Below, piece by piece: positions 7,650 through 15,984 of a DNA stretch of 46,828 bases; position 1 is the stretch's first letter, and each line of letters starts with the position of its first letter. The position numbers and the translations under genes were made by a program. The notes beneath the pieces were generated by a model, which saw only the letters and a program-made list of their open reading frames with translations, was not told the DNA's origin and did not search any database. The stretch spans positions 1 to 46,828 of the forward strand of contig WFSJ01000024.1 in the NCBI GenBank assembly GCA_015486055.1, in the 5' to 3' direction. The DNA comes from Acidobacteriota bacterium (GTDB lineage: Bacteria > Acidobacteriota > Aminicenantia > S016-38).

Positions 7650-8297
7650 ATGGGTGAATATGAAAGGATTCTTGGTGTTTCTGATGATTGTTCTTTGCAG
7701 GATCTAATTAGTGTTTATCTTAAGAGGCTCGAATCTTTGGTGAATAGAGCAAAAAACATTGGATGGAAGGGCTTTATCCATCAGGGGTCTATATTTAGAA
7801 GGGTTAACGATGCTTTTATTCGGCTTTATAATGAGAAATTTGCGAGCTCAAGGAGGGATCCCGACTATGAAAAAGCAGGGGAAGTTTTTAAAAAGGGGAA
7901 GGAACGCTATTATAAAAATGATTACAGGGAAGCTGCTGATCATTTCCAGAGGGCAATAGGATTTTCGAAGAGGCACACATATTATGGTTTTCTCGGGCTG
8001 GCTTTCAAGAAGATGAAAAGCTATGATTCTGCTGTCAAGGCATTTCAAGAGGCAATAAAGCTGTATCCAACAAGTAGAGATTACTGGATGAATCTCGGTG
8101 ATATATATCAGGAGGCAGGTCAGAAAGAGAAAGCTCTTGAAAGCTATGCCTCAGCCTACCTCGTTGATCCTTCTGATACAAAACCCCTTGAAAGGATGGA
8201 TGAGATTGACCCTGAAGCGTTTATTCTAAAAAAGAAAGATACAGGAGACTCAAACTTCGGTAAGTTTGTGAAGAGAATTTTTAAGAAGAAGTTTTAG
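7650..8297 (+). CDS. TPR protein with degenerate J-like N-terminus
   Basis: 215 aa, soluble. The first ~65 residues ('YERILGVSDDCSLQDLISVY' and 'RRVNDAFIRLYNEKF') resemble a DnaJ J-domain in layout but lack the HPD motif, so they are not expected to stimulate DnaK. Residues ~75-185 hold about three TPR units ('YREAADHFQRAIGF', 'YDSAVKAFQEAIKLYP', 'KEKALESYASAYLVDP'). The C-terminus is Lys-rich. TPR proteins act as assembly scaffolds; the partner is unknown. The 3' end overlaps the convergent cNMP-FHA gene by 17 bp. The start is supported by a -10 box 6 nt upstream, which implies a leaderless mRNA. Confidence 0.8.
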   Translation: MGEYERILGVSDDCSLQDLISVYLKRLESLVNRAKNIGWKGFIHQGSIFRRVNDAFIRLYNEKFASSRRDPDYEKAGEVFKKGKERYYKNDYREAADHFQRAIGFSKRHTYYGFLGLAFKKMKSYDSAVKAFQEAIKLYPTSRDYWMNLGDIYQEAGQKEKALESYASAYLVDPSDTKPLERMDEIDPEAFILKKKDTGDSNFGKFVKRIFKKKF

Positions 8298-9009
8298 TTT
8301 TTTCCTTGAAGAAAAGAGAAATCCTCCCAAGTGTGATCTTATCCCCATCTTTTAGCTCATAAAGAAATCCTGTGGTCAATCTTCTGTTGTTCAGGAAAGT
8401 TCCATTGAGAACTCCTATTTCTTCCCTTATAAAGAAATTTCCTTCTTTAAGTATAATCCTGCCGTGTCTTCTGGACACGAATCTATTTTCATCGTAGTCT
8501 GTAAGGTCTACATGGGGAACAAAATCGCTTGCAAGATCCTTCCTGCCAAGGAATGTTATCTTTGTCTTTATAGGGAATTTCTCCCCTGTATCTTCAAGTT
8601 CAAGCCAAGCTTCTATACTTTCGGGAAGTGGTTCTTCTTCCATTTCCTTCTCTTTCTTTATGCTTATCCCAGCCTTTTCTATAAAGCCATAAAGATCCCT
8701 CAATCTTGAAGCTTGCTTTCTCATGATTCTTATTGCTAAGTTAGGGGAGGATTTTATTATTTCATCAAAGACCTTTTCGTCTATCAGTACCAATTTGCAA
8801 TCCTCAAGAGCTATAGCATCAGCTACCCTTGGTTCTCCTGTTAAAAGTCCTATATCACCAAAGAAATCCCCCTTTTCGAGAGTAACTATATCTTCGCCTC
8901 TTCTTGTGATTTTCACCTTTCCTTCGTGGATCAAATACATAAATCTTCCTTCCTCCCCTTCCTTAAAGATCACAACATCTTTTGGCACATCAATGGTTTC
9001 TTTTCCCAT
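8281..9009 (-). CDS. Cyclic-nucleotide-binding domain fused to FHA domain
   Basis: 242 aa. Residues ~1-110 form a CRP-type nucleotide-binding domain ('VVIFKEGEEGRFMYLIHEG', 'LEKGDFFGDIGLLTGEPRVA', with the phosphate-binding cassette around 'GEPR'). A linker of charged residues follows, and residues ~145-240 form an FHA domain ('VDLTDYDENRFVSRRHGRI', 'NGTFLNNRRL', 'LKDGDKITLGRISLFF'). There is no helix-turn-helix, so it is not a transcription factor. It probably links a cyclic nucleotide (or a related ligand) to recognition of phosphothreonine proteins. A PP2C phosphatase (1071-2504) and a second FHA protein (18577-19146) are in the same window. It has a consensus promoter with ATG 8 nt after the -10. 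Confidence 0.9.
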   Translation of the reverse strand: MGKETIDVPKDVVIFKEGEEGRFMYLIHEGKVKITRRGEDIVTLEKGDFFGDIGLLTGEPRVADAIALEDCKLVLIDEKVFDEIIKSSPNLAIRIMRKQASRLRDLYGFIEKAGISIKKEKEMEEEPLPESIEAWLELEDTGEKFPIKTKITFLGRKDLASDFVPHVDLTDYDENRFVSRRHGRIILKEGNFFIREEIGVLNGTFLNNRRLTTGFLYELKDGDKITLGRISLFFKEKTKTSS

Positions 9010-9017
9010 ATAAATTT

Positions 9018-9046
9018 ATTTTATAATGAGGTTTTTCCTTTGTCAA
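9018..9046 (-). promoter_or_regulatory. Promoter for cNMP-FHA gene, near-leaderless
   Basis: On the minus strand: TTGACA (9046-9041), 17 nt, TAAAAT (9023-9018), then 8 nt to ATG 9009. No Shine-Dalgarno is possible in that space. Confidence 0.75.
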
Positions 9047-9051
9047 ACTGA

Positions 9052-9057
9052 TATAAT
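9052..9057 (+). promoter_or_regulatory. -10 box of the Fe-alcohol dehydrogenase operon, predicted leaderless
   Basis: TATAAT with exactly 6 nt to ATG 9064 and no Shine-Dalgarno. The -35 region is not recognisable and would overlap the divergent promoter at 9018-9046. Confidence 0.6.
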
Positions 9058-9063
9058 TTTTCC

Positions 9064-10206
9064 ATGAAGAAATTTCTTTTCGCTCTTCCAACAAAAATAT
9101 ATTTCGGGAAAGGTGAATTTAAAAAGGCAGGTGAGATAATAAATAAAGAAGTAATAGAAAGAGATAAGAGGATTTTTCTTATTACAGGGAGGAATTTTGC
9201 TCAGAAGTCAGGTCTTGTAGACTCCATTAAGAATCAACTGAGGAGAATAATTATAGCGCATTTCAACGGAATAACCCCGAATCCAAAGGTTGAGGAAATA
9301 GAAACTGCGGCTCAAATAGCAAGGAAGGAAGATATAAACCTTATAATTGCCCTTGGCGGTGGTTCTGTGATGGATGGAACAAAGCTCGCTGCGGCCCTTG
9401 CCGTATCCGGGGGAAAACTAAGTGATTATTTCAAAGCAGAAAATAAGTTTAGAGGGAGTATCCCTGTGATTGCTATTCCAACTATTGCTGCCTCGGGCTC
9501 AGAGGCAGACCCTTATGCCGTTGCTTCAGACCCTGAGAGAAAGGAAAAGAGGGGATTTTATTCCCCATTTTTTTATCCAGTGATTGCAATATGGGATCCA
9601 GAGCTTACATATTCTCTTCCCCTTTCCACAACAGCCGATGGCGTAGTTGATATAATTTCCCATTCCCTTGAGGGATATATCTCAGGGGAAAAGGCTGCTC
9701 TTCAGAACGGTTTTACAGAAGTGATAACAAGAGAGGTTATGAATTCCTGGGAGGATGTAAGAAGGGGAAAGAATATTGAACAGGCCAGGGAGCGACTCTG
9801 CTGGGCTTCTACTCTTGCAATTTCACCCTTCCTATCAGCGGGAAGAGGTGGTCATTTTGTCCTCCACGCTATAGAACATGCGGTTACCGGAATTTATGAC
9901 AGTATCCCCCATGGAAGAGGGCTTGCTGCTCTTCTCATTCCATACCTTTCTGTTGTTGGAAGAAAAAGGGGGGACAGAGTTTCGTCGTTTACAAAGGCAA
10001 TATTTGACATTTACCACTGGGAGACCGGCCTTAAGGAATTTAAGAGTTGGATGGAGAGGGAAGGCCTTTACCACACCCTTTCCGAACTCGGCGTAGATGA
10101 TATTCACCTTGTGGAAGAGAAGGCGTGGGAAACCGGGAAGGAAAGATATATTTCAGTGGATATGACAAGGGATGATCTGAGAGAGATTCTGGAAAGGTCT
10201 AAATGA
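9064..10206 (+). CDS. Iron-containing alcohol dehydrogenase (butanol dehydrogenase/YqhD-like)
   Basis: 380 aa, the typical length of group III iron ADHs. The NAD(P)-binding Gly motif 'LGGGSVMDGTKLAAAL' and 'PTIAASGSEADPYAV' are present. Candidate metal ligands lie in 'DGVVDIISHSLEGY' (Asp and His), 'HAIEHAVTG' and 'IPHGRGLA'. The family reduces aldehydes to alcohols, or the reverse, with NAD(P)H; BdhA/YqhD-type is the closest look. The substrate cannot be read from sequence. The stop overlaps the start of the flavin reductase-like gene (ATGA), so they form an operon with the antiporter-like gene, suggesting fermentative or aldehyde-detoxifying redox metabolism. Confidence 0.9.
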   Translation: MKKFLFALPTKIYFGKGEFKKAGEIINKEVIERDKRIFLITGRNFAQKSGLVDSIKNQLRRIIIAHFNGITPNPKVEEIETAAQIARKEDINLIIALGGGSVMDGTKLAAALAVSGGKLSDYFKAENKFRGSIPVIAIPTIAASGSEADPYAVASDPERKEKRGFYSPFFYPVIAIWDPELTYSLPLSTTADGVVDIISHSLEGYISGEKAALQNGFTEVITREVMNSWEDVRRGKNIEQARERLCWASTLAISPFLSAGRGGHFVLHAIEHAVTGIYDSIPHGRGLAALLIPYLSVVGRKRGDRVSSFTKAIFDIYHWETGLKEFKSWMEREGLYHTLSELGVDDIHLVEEKAWETGKERYISVDMTRDDLREILERSK

Positions 10207-10727
10207 GGGAATGGAAAAGTCCCCAGCTTCCTGTTCCATATCCCCTTGTAATTGCTGTTTCAGGTGGGAATAACCCCAACCCTTCAACATATATTTTTTA
10301 TGGTCAGTTCAATGAGAATCCAATAATAATTGGGATAGGGATAAAGGCAAAGAGGTTAACTTATAAATTGATAAAGGAAACAGGGGATTTCACTGTAAAC
10401 TTTGTGGGTAAAGAAATTCTTAAGGGAGCTGATTTGGCAGGTATTGTCTCAGGATGGAAGGAGGATAAATCCTCAATTTTTAAATGGCTTCCCTCTCGGA
10501 AAGTTTCATCACCCATAATAAATGGTTCTCCCCTTTCTTTGGAGGTAAGATATCTGAAGGAAATCCCATTTACAGACCATATATTACTTCTCGGGGAAGT
10601 TCAGGAAGTGGTATTGAGAGAAGATGTGGGGGAGGAGGATTTCGTTCTTTCCTCTTACAGTAAAGCTACCTATTACAAGGTTGGGGAGATTCTTGGGAAA
10701 TGGGGTTTTTCCCGGAGAGGTATATGA
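10203..10727 (+). CDS. Flavin reductase-like (flavoredoxin family) FMN-binding protein
   Basis: 174 aa. The flavin-reductase-like fold is suggested by the N-terminal 'YPLVIAVSGGNNPNPSTYIF', 'NPIIIGIGIKAKRLTYKLI', 'GDFTVNFVGKEILKGADLAG' and the later 'LSLEVRYLKEIPFTDHILLLGEVQ'. Members bind FMN and transfer electrons or reduce flavins. The ATGA overlaps at both ends (with the iron ADH and with the membrane protein) indicate tight coupling in a three-gene operon. No signal peptide. The family is fairly sure; the physiological electron donor is unknown. Confidence 0.82.
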   Translation: MREWKSPQLPVPYPLVIAVSGGNNPNPSTYIFYGQFNENPIIIGIGIKAKRLTYKLIKETGDFTVNFVGKEILKGADLAGIVSGWKEDKSSIFKWLPSRKVSSPIINGSPLSLEVRYLKEIPFTDHILLLGEVQEVVLREDVGEEDFVLSSYSKATYYKVGEILGKWGFSRRGI

Positions 10728-11770
10728 CCTTATCTCTCAAGCTCATTCTTTCCTTTATTTTTATTCTCTTCCTTTCCATCTTTGGAAAGAAGAAGCTCAA
10801 TGCAGGGGAAAGTTCCTTCTCTTTGGTTGTGGTTTTCTATATTTTTTCTGGGTTTCTTCTTTCCTTCGGTTTCAAAGAGGAACTCAGATTGCTATCTCCT
10901 TTTTTTTTACTTTGTCTTGGGATCGTCGGCTTCCTTGAGGGAGCCTCCATTAATTTTTCAAGACTTGAGTTAAAAAGGGGGATAAAACTACCTGTATTAA
11001 AATTCGTTCTTTTTTTCTCCTATTTCTTTTTGGCTTTTTTTCTAATTTCTAAAAGTTTTATGCTTTCTCTTTCGGTTTCTACTTTGCTTACCCCAATTTC
11101 AATAAGGATTTCATCCATTAAGATAAGATTGTTAGCCTCGCTGTGGGAGATATTCTCTATTCTAATTCTCGGTGTAATTTTTTCCTTGGAAAGGGGCAAT
11201 TTTCTTGCTTCTTTGGCTCTTCACATTCTCTTCGGGGTCTTATTGGCACTGATAACTTATATTTCTCTGGGAATTAAGGCAAGCAGCGCAGAGAGGAATG
11301 CGATTATAATAGGGATTCTCTTTCTTGGTGCTTCTTCTGCTTCTTTCTTGCTTCTTTCCCCAATATTTGTAGGCTTCATAGCAGGGTTAATCTATGCAAA
11401 TCTTCCAAGATTTACAGGAGTGGAGAACCTGCTTCCTGAACTTCTAAACTTAGAAAAGCCAGCCTTTCTATTTCTCCTTATATCCCTTGGGATTTTCTCC
11501 TCAGCGCTTGGGATTGTTTCCCTGCTTTTAGCCGGTTTATTCTTTGCTTTGAAGATTCCCCCTGCTGCATTGTCCCGGGAGGCTTCCTTCATTTTAATAC
11601 CCCCAGTATCTGTTGCGATGGCTCTTAGCCTGTTTTTCCACTTTCCCGCTCTTTTCTCTTCTCAGATTCTTACTGCCTTTACAGTGTCCCTCATTTTTTC
11701 GGAAATAATAATGTTTATCCTATTGAATTATTCAGGCAAGTGTAATATAATAGTAAAAAGGGGGCGATAG
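10724..11770 (+). CDS. Polytopic membrane protein, Na+/H+ antiporter-like
   Basis: 348 aa with about ten or eleven hydrophobic segments and hardly any soluble part. The layout and segments such as 'FLLCLGIVGFLEGASINF', 'LSVSTLLTPISIR', 'GFIAGLIYANLPRFTGVE' and 'LFFALKIPPAALSREA' recall CPA-type cation/proton antiporters, but I see no clear catalytic Asp pair, so the transport role is tentative. The start is ATG 10724, sharing ATGA with the upstream stop, rather than ATG 10700. The last codons run through the tmRNA promoter and 11 bp into the tmRNA gene, an unusual overlap. Confidence 0.7.
   Translation: MTLSLKLILSFIFILFLSIFGKKKLNAGESSFSLVVVFYIFSGFLLSFGFKEELRLLSPFFLLCLGIVGFLEGASINFSRLELKRGIKLPVLKFVLFFSYFFLAFFLISKSFMLSLSVSTLLTPISIRISSIKIRLLASLWEIFSILILGVIFSLERGNFLASLALHILFGVLLALITYISLGIKASSAERNAIIIGILFLGASSASFLLLSPIFVGFIAGLIYANLPRFTGVENLLPELLNLEKPAFLFLLISLGIFSSALGIVSLLLAGLFFALKIPPAALSREASFILIPPVSVAMALSLFFHFPALFSSQILTAFTVSLIFSEIIMFILLNYSGKCNIIVKRGR
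11723..11751 (+). promoter_or_regulatory. Promoter for tmRNA
   Basis: TTGAAT (11723-11728), 17 nt, TATAAT (11746-11751). The mature tmRNA 5' G lies 9 nt after the -10 box, near the expected start site. The promoter sits inside the 3' end of the membrane protein gene. Confidence 0.8.
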
Positions 11771-12105
11771 GATTCGACAGGGATGAAGCGGTGGTAAGGC
11801 TGCATGCCGAGGTGCCGTCAACCTCGTAAAAAGGCGGCGACCCAATAAGTGCGAACGATCTTGCACTCGCTGCCTGAGTGAGGTAGCCGTCTGTTGATAA
11901 CCTGCCCTGAGGGTTTCAGCGGGCGAAAAAAATCAGGGTTGCCTTGGGACTTTTCTCCAGGGTCTCAGGGCGAGATTAAAGGAGATAGCTCTTTTTGGCT
12001 TTGCCTCTTCAGGCCAAAAGGGGCGAAACAAGAATGGAGGGGATAAGCATGTAGATGTCTTTTTGTCGCCATCTCTGGACGCGGGTTCAATTCCCGCCGC
12101 CTCCA
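11760..12105 (+). ncRNA. ssrA: Transfer-messenger RNA (tmRNA)
   Basis: 346 nt. The 5' end GGGGGCG pairs with CGCCTCC at 12098-12104, followed by discriminator A. The T arm is GCGGG-TTCAATT-CCCGC (12081-12097). 'GGGGGCGATAGGATTCGACAG' style 5' ends are typical of tmRNA. The tag frame starts at GCG 11851 and reads ANDLALAA with TGA at 11875-11877, giving a short tag with the classic LAA end. CCA is not encoded. It rescues stalled ribosomes. Pseudoknot regions are GC-rich in 11890-12010. Confidence 0.95.
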
Positions 12106-12124
12106 CTTTAACACCTATTTGTGG

Positions 12125-12130
12125 TAAAAT
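12125..12130 (+). promoter_or_regulatory. -10-like box before amiC, predicted leaderless
   Basis: TAAAAT lies 7 nt before ATG 12138. There is no Shine-Dalgarno and the -35 is unclear. Readthrough from the tmRNA promoter is an alternative source of transcript. Confidence 0.45.
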
Positions 12131-12137
12131 CCCTTAC

Positions 12138-13178
12138 ATGAAGTTTCTGAGATTTTTTTTGTTATTGTTCCTGATTTCTCTGGCATTTTCTCAAAACCCT
12201 AAAATAAGGTATGCCGACCATGATAGATTTTCTCGCTTCGTTGTTGAAACAGACGAGGAGATAGAATACAGGATATTCTTCCAGGGGGAATTTTCAGTCA
12301 GGCTTGAGCTTTCAGGAGATTTTGATATATCCCCCATCAAAAATATGGAGAGCCGACTTCTAAAATCCTTACAAGTCAACAGGCAAGAGGGTAAGACAAT
12401 TCTTATCCTCAACTTCAAAAAATCATCCACATGGAAATTGTTTGAGCTTTACGAACCCTTCAGGATAGTAGTGGATGTAAAAGAGAGACCAAAGGGAAGG
12501 ATTATTAAACCTCTTGTGAGAACAATAGTTCTTGACCCTGGTCATGGAGGCGGGGAAACAGGAGCAGTTGGGAAGGGGGGCACCGCGGAAAAGAAACTAT
12601 CCCTTATTTTTTCAAAGGAGCTGAAGACGATCCTCGAAAGGAATTTAGGAGTAAGGGTAATACTTACAAGAGAAGATGACAGCTTTGTTTCCCTTGATGA
12701 AAGAACTTCTATAGCAAACAATGCGAAGGCAGATTTGTTCATTAGCATACATTTTAACTATTCACAAGACCCAAGTGTAAAGGGACCCGAGACGTATTTT
12801 CTGAGCTACGAAGCAACAGATACAGAATCAAGACTTATGGCTTACAGGGAGAATCTCGGAAAGATAAAGGAAGCGCCCTCTTCAGATATAGAACTTATAC
12901 TCTGGGATATGGCCCAGAGCCAGTATCTTTACCAGTCAAGCCGTCTCGCAGAAATGATCCAGATGGAACTTTCTTCCGAGCTCGGTGTCAAAAACAGAGG
13001 AGTAAAACAGGCTCCATTTAAAGTTCTTATGGGAGCAACCATGCCTGCAGTTTTAGTTGAGGTTGATTTTATCTCCAATCCTGATGAAGAGAAGCTCCTT
13101 TTAAAACAGGATTTCAGAGAGGGTCTGGAAATGGCAGTTTTTAGAGGGATAGAAAAATACATAAGTTTTTTGAGATAG
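12138..13178 (+). CDS. amiC: N-acetylmuramoyl-L-alanine amidase (AMIN-like + Amidase_3)
   Basis: 346 aa. Signal peptide 'MKFLRFFLLLFLISLAFS'. Residues ~20-110 resemble an AMIN domain ('RFSRFVVETDEE', 'FRIVVDVKE'). Residues ~125-345 form the Amidase_3 zinc domain: 'IVLDPGHGGGETGAVG' (His ligand), 'AEKKLSLIFSKEL' (Glu ligand), 'ADLFISIHFN' (His ligand) and 'AVLVEVDFISN' (catalytic Glu). It cleaves the MurNAc-L-Ala bond of peptidoglycan in the periplasm. An upstream in-frame ATG at 12063 lies inside the tmRNA and is rejected. The stop abuts the gerMN-like gene; first gene of a cell-envelope operon. Confidence 0.92.
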   Translation: MKFLRFFLLLFLISLAFSQNPKIRYADHDRFSRFVVETDEEIEYRIFFQGEFSVRLELSGDFDISPIKNMESRLLKSLQVNRQEGKTILILNFKKSSTWKLFELYEPFRIVVDVKERPKGRIIKPLVRTIVLDPGHGGGETGAVGKGGTAEKKLSLIFSKELKTILERNLGVRVILTREDDSFVSLDERTSIANNAKADLFISIHFNYSQDPSVKGPETYFLSYEATDTESRLMAYRENLGKIKEAPSSDIELILWDMAQSQYLYQSSRLAEMIQMELSSELGVKNRGVKQAPFKVLMGATMPAVLVEVDFISNPDEEKLLLKQDFREGLEMAVFRGIEKYISFLR

Positions 13179-13757
13179 ATGAAGAAAATTCTATTCTTTT
13201 CAATGTTTATTTTTGCGTTGGGTCTCCTGGTTTCCCTGCTGATATACCTTGGTTCCAAAGGTTCAGGCTCTGAAAAGCCTTTACCGATACCAAAGGAAAA
13301 GCAGAAGCAGAATGTAGAGATTGAAGGGAAGAAAAAAGAAGTGAACCTGTTTTTCCCCACTTACGAAGGCTATCTCCTCCCTGTAAAATGGCAGATAGAA
13401 GTAAAGGGTAGTGATAGGGAAGAAGCAGAGGAAATTGTTAATGCTCTAAAAAATTCCCCGGAGGGTGCCAAGTCCCCCTTTCCTCCAGGAGGGGGGGTAA
13501 GGCGAGTGTTCATCTCAGGCAATACTGCCGTCGTTGATCTTTCCCTTCCAGAAGAAGGAACAGGTGCTCAGGAGGAACTCCTTGTAATTTATTCAGTGGT
13601 GAATTCCCTCATTTACAATATTGCGAGAGTAAACGAGGTAAAAATAGTGATAGAGGGGATGGAGAAAGAGACTCTTTTCGGGCATATAAGCCTTAAATAT
13701 CCCTTCTTTATGGATATGAGCTATGTTGCTGAGGGAAAAACCGATAGGAATATTTGA
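13179..13757 (+). CDS. GerMN domain membrane-anchored protein
   Basis: 192 aa. One N-terminal transmembrane helix or signal (residues 4-24), a polar Lys-rich linker (30-52), then a GerMN domain (~55-175): 'VNLFFPTYEGYLLPV', 'FPPGGGVRRVFISGNTAVVDLS', 'EELLVIYSVVNSL' and 'VKIVIEGME'. GerM-like domains occur in spore proteins but also in many non-sporeformers next to amidases, so sporulation is not implied. It begins on the base after the amiC stop and overlaps murI by 35 bp, placing it in wall metabolism. The precise function is unknown. Confidence 0.85.
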   Translation: MKKILFFSMFIFALGLLVSLLIYLGSKGSGSEKPLPIPKEKQKQNVEIEGKKKEVNLFFPTYEGYLLPVKWQIEVKGSDREEAEEIVNALKNSPEGAKSPFPPGGGVRRVFISGNTAVVDLSLPEEGTGAQEELLVIYSVVNSLIYNIARVNEVKIVIEGMEKETLFGHISLKYPFFMDMSYVAEGKTDRNI

Positions 13758-14523
13758 CTCCGGGATAGGGGGTCTTACTGTCTATAGGGTATTGAAGGAG
13801 GTATTACCCAGAGAGTCCTTTATATACCTTGGCGATACAGCAAGGCTTCCTTATGGCACAAAATCCAGGAGGGCGGTTATAAAATTTTCCAAGGAGAATA
13901 CAGAGTTCCTTCTAAAATTCGGAATAAAGGCCCTTGTGATTGCATGCAATACTTCATCTTCCTTTGCCATTCGGGAACTAAAAAGTATTTATTCCTCACT
14001 TCCAATAATAGGAGTAATAGAACCAAGTGCTAAAAGCGCTCTTGAAAGTAGCAGTGGAAAGAGTATAGGAGTAATAGGGACGGAAGCCACGATAAGGAGC
14101 GGAAGATATAAGGAAATCCTTAAGAAAGGAGGTGCTAAGGTTTTTTCGCAGCCCTGTCCTTTATTTGTTCCCCTTGTTGAGGAAGGCTGGATTAACCATA
14201 GAGTTACGGAGTTAGTAGCAGAGGAATATATCGGATGGATGAGGGGGAAGATAGATACCCTTATTCTTGGATGCACTCATTATCCTGTTATAAAACATGT
14301 GATAAGAAAGGTTGTAGGGAATGAGATTAAGCTTATAGAGTCAGGGCAGGCGGTTGCCAGCGGCCTAAAGACCCTTTTGAATGAAAAGAAAATTCTCAGA
14401 GAAGATGGTTATGGGGAAGATAAATTTTTTGTAACGGACTTCCTTGAGAAATTTTCAAAAGTAGCGAGGATTTTTCTCGGGAGAGAAGTGAAAATAGAGG
14501 AGAGAAAATTCTCATTGTGCTAA
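13723..14523 (+). CDS. murI: Glutamate racemase
   Basis: 266 aa. Signature motifs are all present: 'PIGIFDSGIGGLTV' with the substrate-binding Asp/Ser, 'YLGDTARLPYGTKS', 'ALVIACNTSSSFA' with the first catalytic Cys, and 'LILGCTHYPVI' with the second catalytic Cys. It makes D-glutamate for peptidoglycan in the cytoplasm. ATG 13723 lies 35 bp inside the GerMN gene, giving the expected length. Neighbours amiC and dapF also serve the wall. Confidence 0.96.
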   Translation: MLLREKPIGIFDSGIGGLTVYRVLKEVLPRESFIYLGDTARLPYGTKSRRAVIKFSKENTEFLLKFGIKALVIACNTSSSFAIRELKSIYSSLPIIGVIEPSAKSALESSSGKSIGVIGTEATIRSGRYKEILKKGGAKVFSQPCPLFVPLVEEGWINHRVTELVAEEYIGWMRGKIDTLILGCTHYPVIKHVIRKVVGNEIKLIESGQAVASGLKTLLNEKKILREDGYGEDKFFVTDFLEKFSKVARIFLGREVKIEERKFSLC

Positions 14524-14544
14524 AATTCTCATTGGAGGTGAAAA

Positions 14545-15984
14545 ATGAAGAAAGGAAAGATTCTGGTAATAGCTTTGTTAGCCTTAATCTTAGGTTTATT
14601 TCTCGGTAGCAGGGGAATTTTCTACAAGAACAAGAAGGCTGAGATTTCAGTATTTGTGCCAAAGGAAGCTATAGCAGGGGAAACAATTCCATTTAACGAC
14701 ATATTCGTGAAGGTGGCTGAAAAGGTTCGCCCTGCTGTTGTAAGGGTTGAAACTGAATCATTTGTGGAAATTGAAAATCCTTTCGGCGACTTTTTCTCTG
14801 ACCCATTCTTTAGAAGATTCTTCGGGGAATCTCAACCTCCAAATGTTCCTCAAAAGAGAAAAGTAGTAGGCCTCGGTTCAGGTTTCATAATTTCGCCGGA
14901 CGGTTATATTGTGACCAACAATCATGTTGTTGATGAGGCGAAGAAAGTGAAGATCAAGCTCACAGATGGAAGAGAATTTAAGGCAGTAATAAAGGGAAGG
15001 GACAAAAAGTCTGACCTTGCCCTTCTTAAAATAAAAGCCCGAAATCTTCCTTTCGCAAAGTGGGGAGATTCCTACAAGATAAGGGTTGGAGAATGGGTTC
15101 TGGCAATAGGAAATCCACTTGGTCTGGATTATACGGTTACCGCAGGAATAATTTCAGCTAAGGGTCGACAGCTTCAACTTTCAGAATACGAGGATTTTAT
15201 CCAGACTGATGCTGCGATAAACAGGGGAAACAGCGGGGGACCTCTCGTCAACCTCAAAGGGGAAGTAATAGGGGTTAACTCCGCCATAGTCACGAGCTCT
15301 CCTGGTGGAGCCTTTATGGGGCTGGGATTTGCAATTCCCTCTAATATAGCAAGAAAAGTTATAACACAGCTCAAAAGCACAGGGAAGGTTGAAAGAGGCT
15401 ATCTTGGGGTTTACATGCAGGCTATAACAGATGATATGGCCAAAAGCCTCGGGCTTAAATCTACTAAGGGAGCTATAATCTCCGAGGTAGTAAAATCCTC
15501 TCCCGCAGATAAAGCAGGGCTGAAGCGATATGATGTTGTTATCGGAATAGACGGAAAAGAAGTAAGGAATCCCCTTGACCTTAAGGTAGAGATTATGAAA
15601 CATTCCCCTGGGGATGAGATTACTCTCAAAGTGATAAGGGATGGAAAGATAAAAGAAATAAAAGCAAAGCTTGGAAGTGAGACCAAAGCTCCATCGCTTG
15701 CATTGACTAAGACGAATCTTGGGTTGGAAGTAGCTCCTCTCTCGAGCAGTCTGAGAAAGATGGGATACAAATACGGTGTTGAGGTTGTTAAAGTCTACAG
15801 GGGAAGCTCGGCGTCTTCGGCTGGTATTGCGGCAGGAGATGTTATCCTTGAAATAAATAGAAAGCCTGTAAGAGGAGTAGCTGAATTTAACGAAATGGTC
15901 AGCAGACTGAAGAAAGGTGATATTGTTATGTTGACTATTTCCAGGGGGTTGCAGACGATGATTGTAACTTTAAGGGTAGATTAA
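14545..15984 (+). CDS. degP: HtrA/DegP-family periplasmic serine protease with two PDZ domains
   Basis: 479 aa. An N-terminal hydrophobic anchor/signal spans residues 5-22. The trypsin-like domain has the triad His127 ('VTNNHVVDE'), Asp157 ('KKSDLALLK') and Ser230 ('NRGNSGGPLV'). A Phe-rich loop ('DFFSDPFFRRFF', ~82-93) corresponds to the LA loop. PDZ1 spans ~290-385 ('YLGVYMQAI', 'GAIISEVVKSSPADKAGLK') and PDZ2 ~390-478 ('NLGLEVAPLS', 'GSSASSAGIAAGDVILEIN'). It degrades or refolds damaged envelope proteins. GGAGGTG lies 5 nt before ATG. The stop overlaps the dapF start by one base. Confidence 0.95.
   Translation: MKKGKILVIALLALILGLFLGSRGIFYKNKKAEISVFVPKEAIAGETIPFNDIFVKVAEKVRPAVVRVETESFVEIENPFGDFFSDPFFRRFFGESQPPNVPQKRKVVGLGSGFIISPDGYIVTNNHVVDEAKKVKIKLTDGREFKAVIKGRDKKSDLALLKIKARNLPFAKWGDSYKIRVGEWVLAIGNPLGLDYTVTAGIISAKGRQLQLSEYEDFIQTDAAINRGNSGGPLVNLKGEVIGVNSAIVTSSPGGAFMGLGFAIPSNIARKVITQLKSTGKVERGYLGVYMQAITDDMAKSLGLKSTKGAIISEVVKSSPADKAGLKRYDVVIGIDGKEVRNPLDLKVEIMKHSPGDEITLKVIRDGKIKEIKAKLGSETKAPSLALTKTNLGLEVAPLSSSLRKMGYKYGVEVVKVYRGSSASSAGIAAGDVILEINRKPVRGVAEFNEMVSRLKKGDIVMLTISRGLQTMIVTLRVD

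Noticed and set aside
12063-12137. In-frame ATG upstream extension of amiC
   Set aside because: It lies inside the tmRNA T-arm and acceptor region. The ATG at 12138 gives a clean signal peptide and follows a -10 box.
13179-13757. GerMN gene as evidence of sporulation
   Set aside because: GerMN domains occur widely in non-spore-formers beside amidases, and no other spore genes are present.
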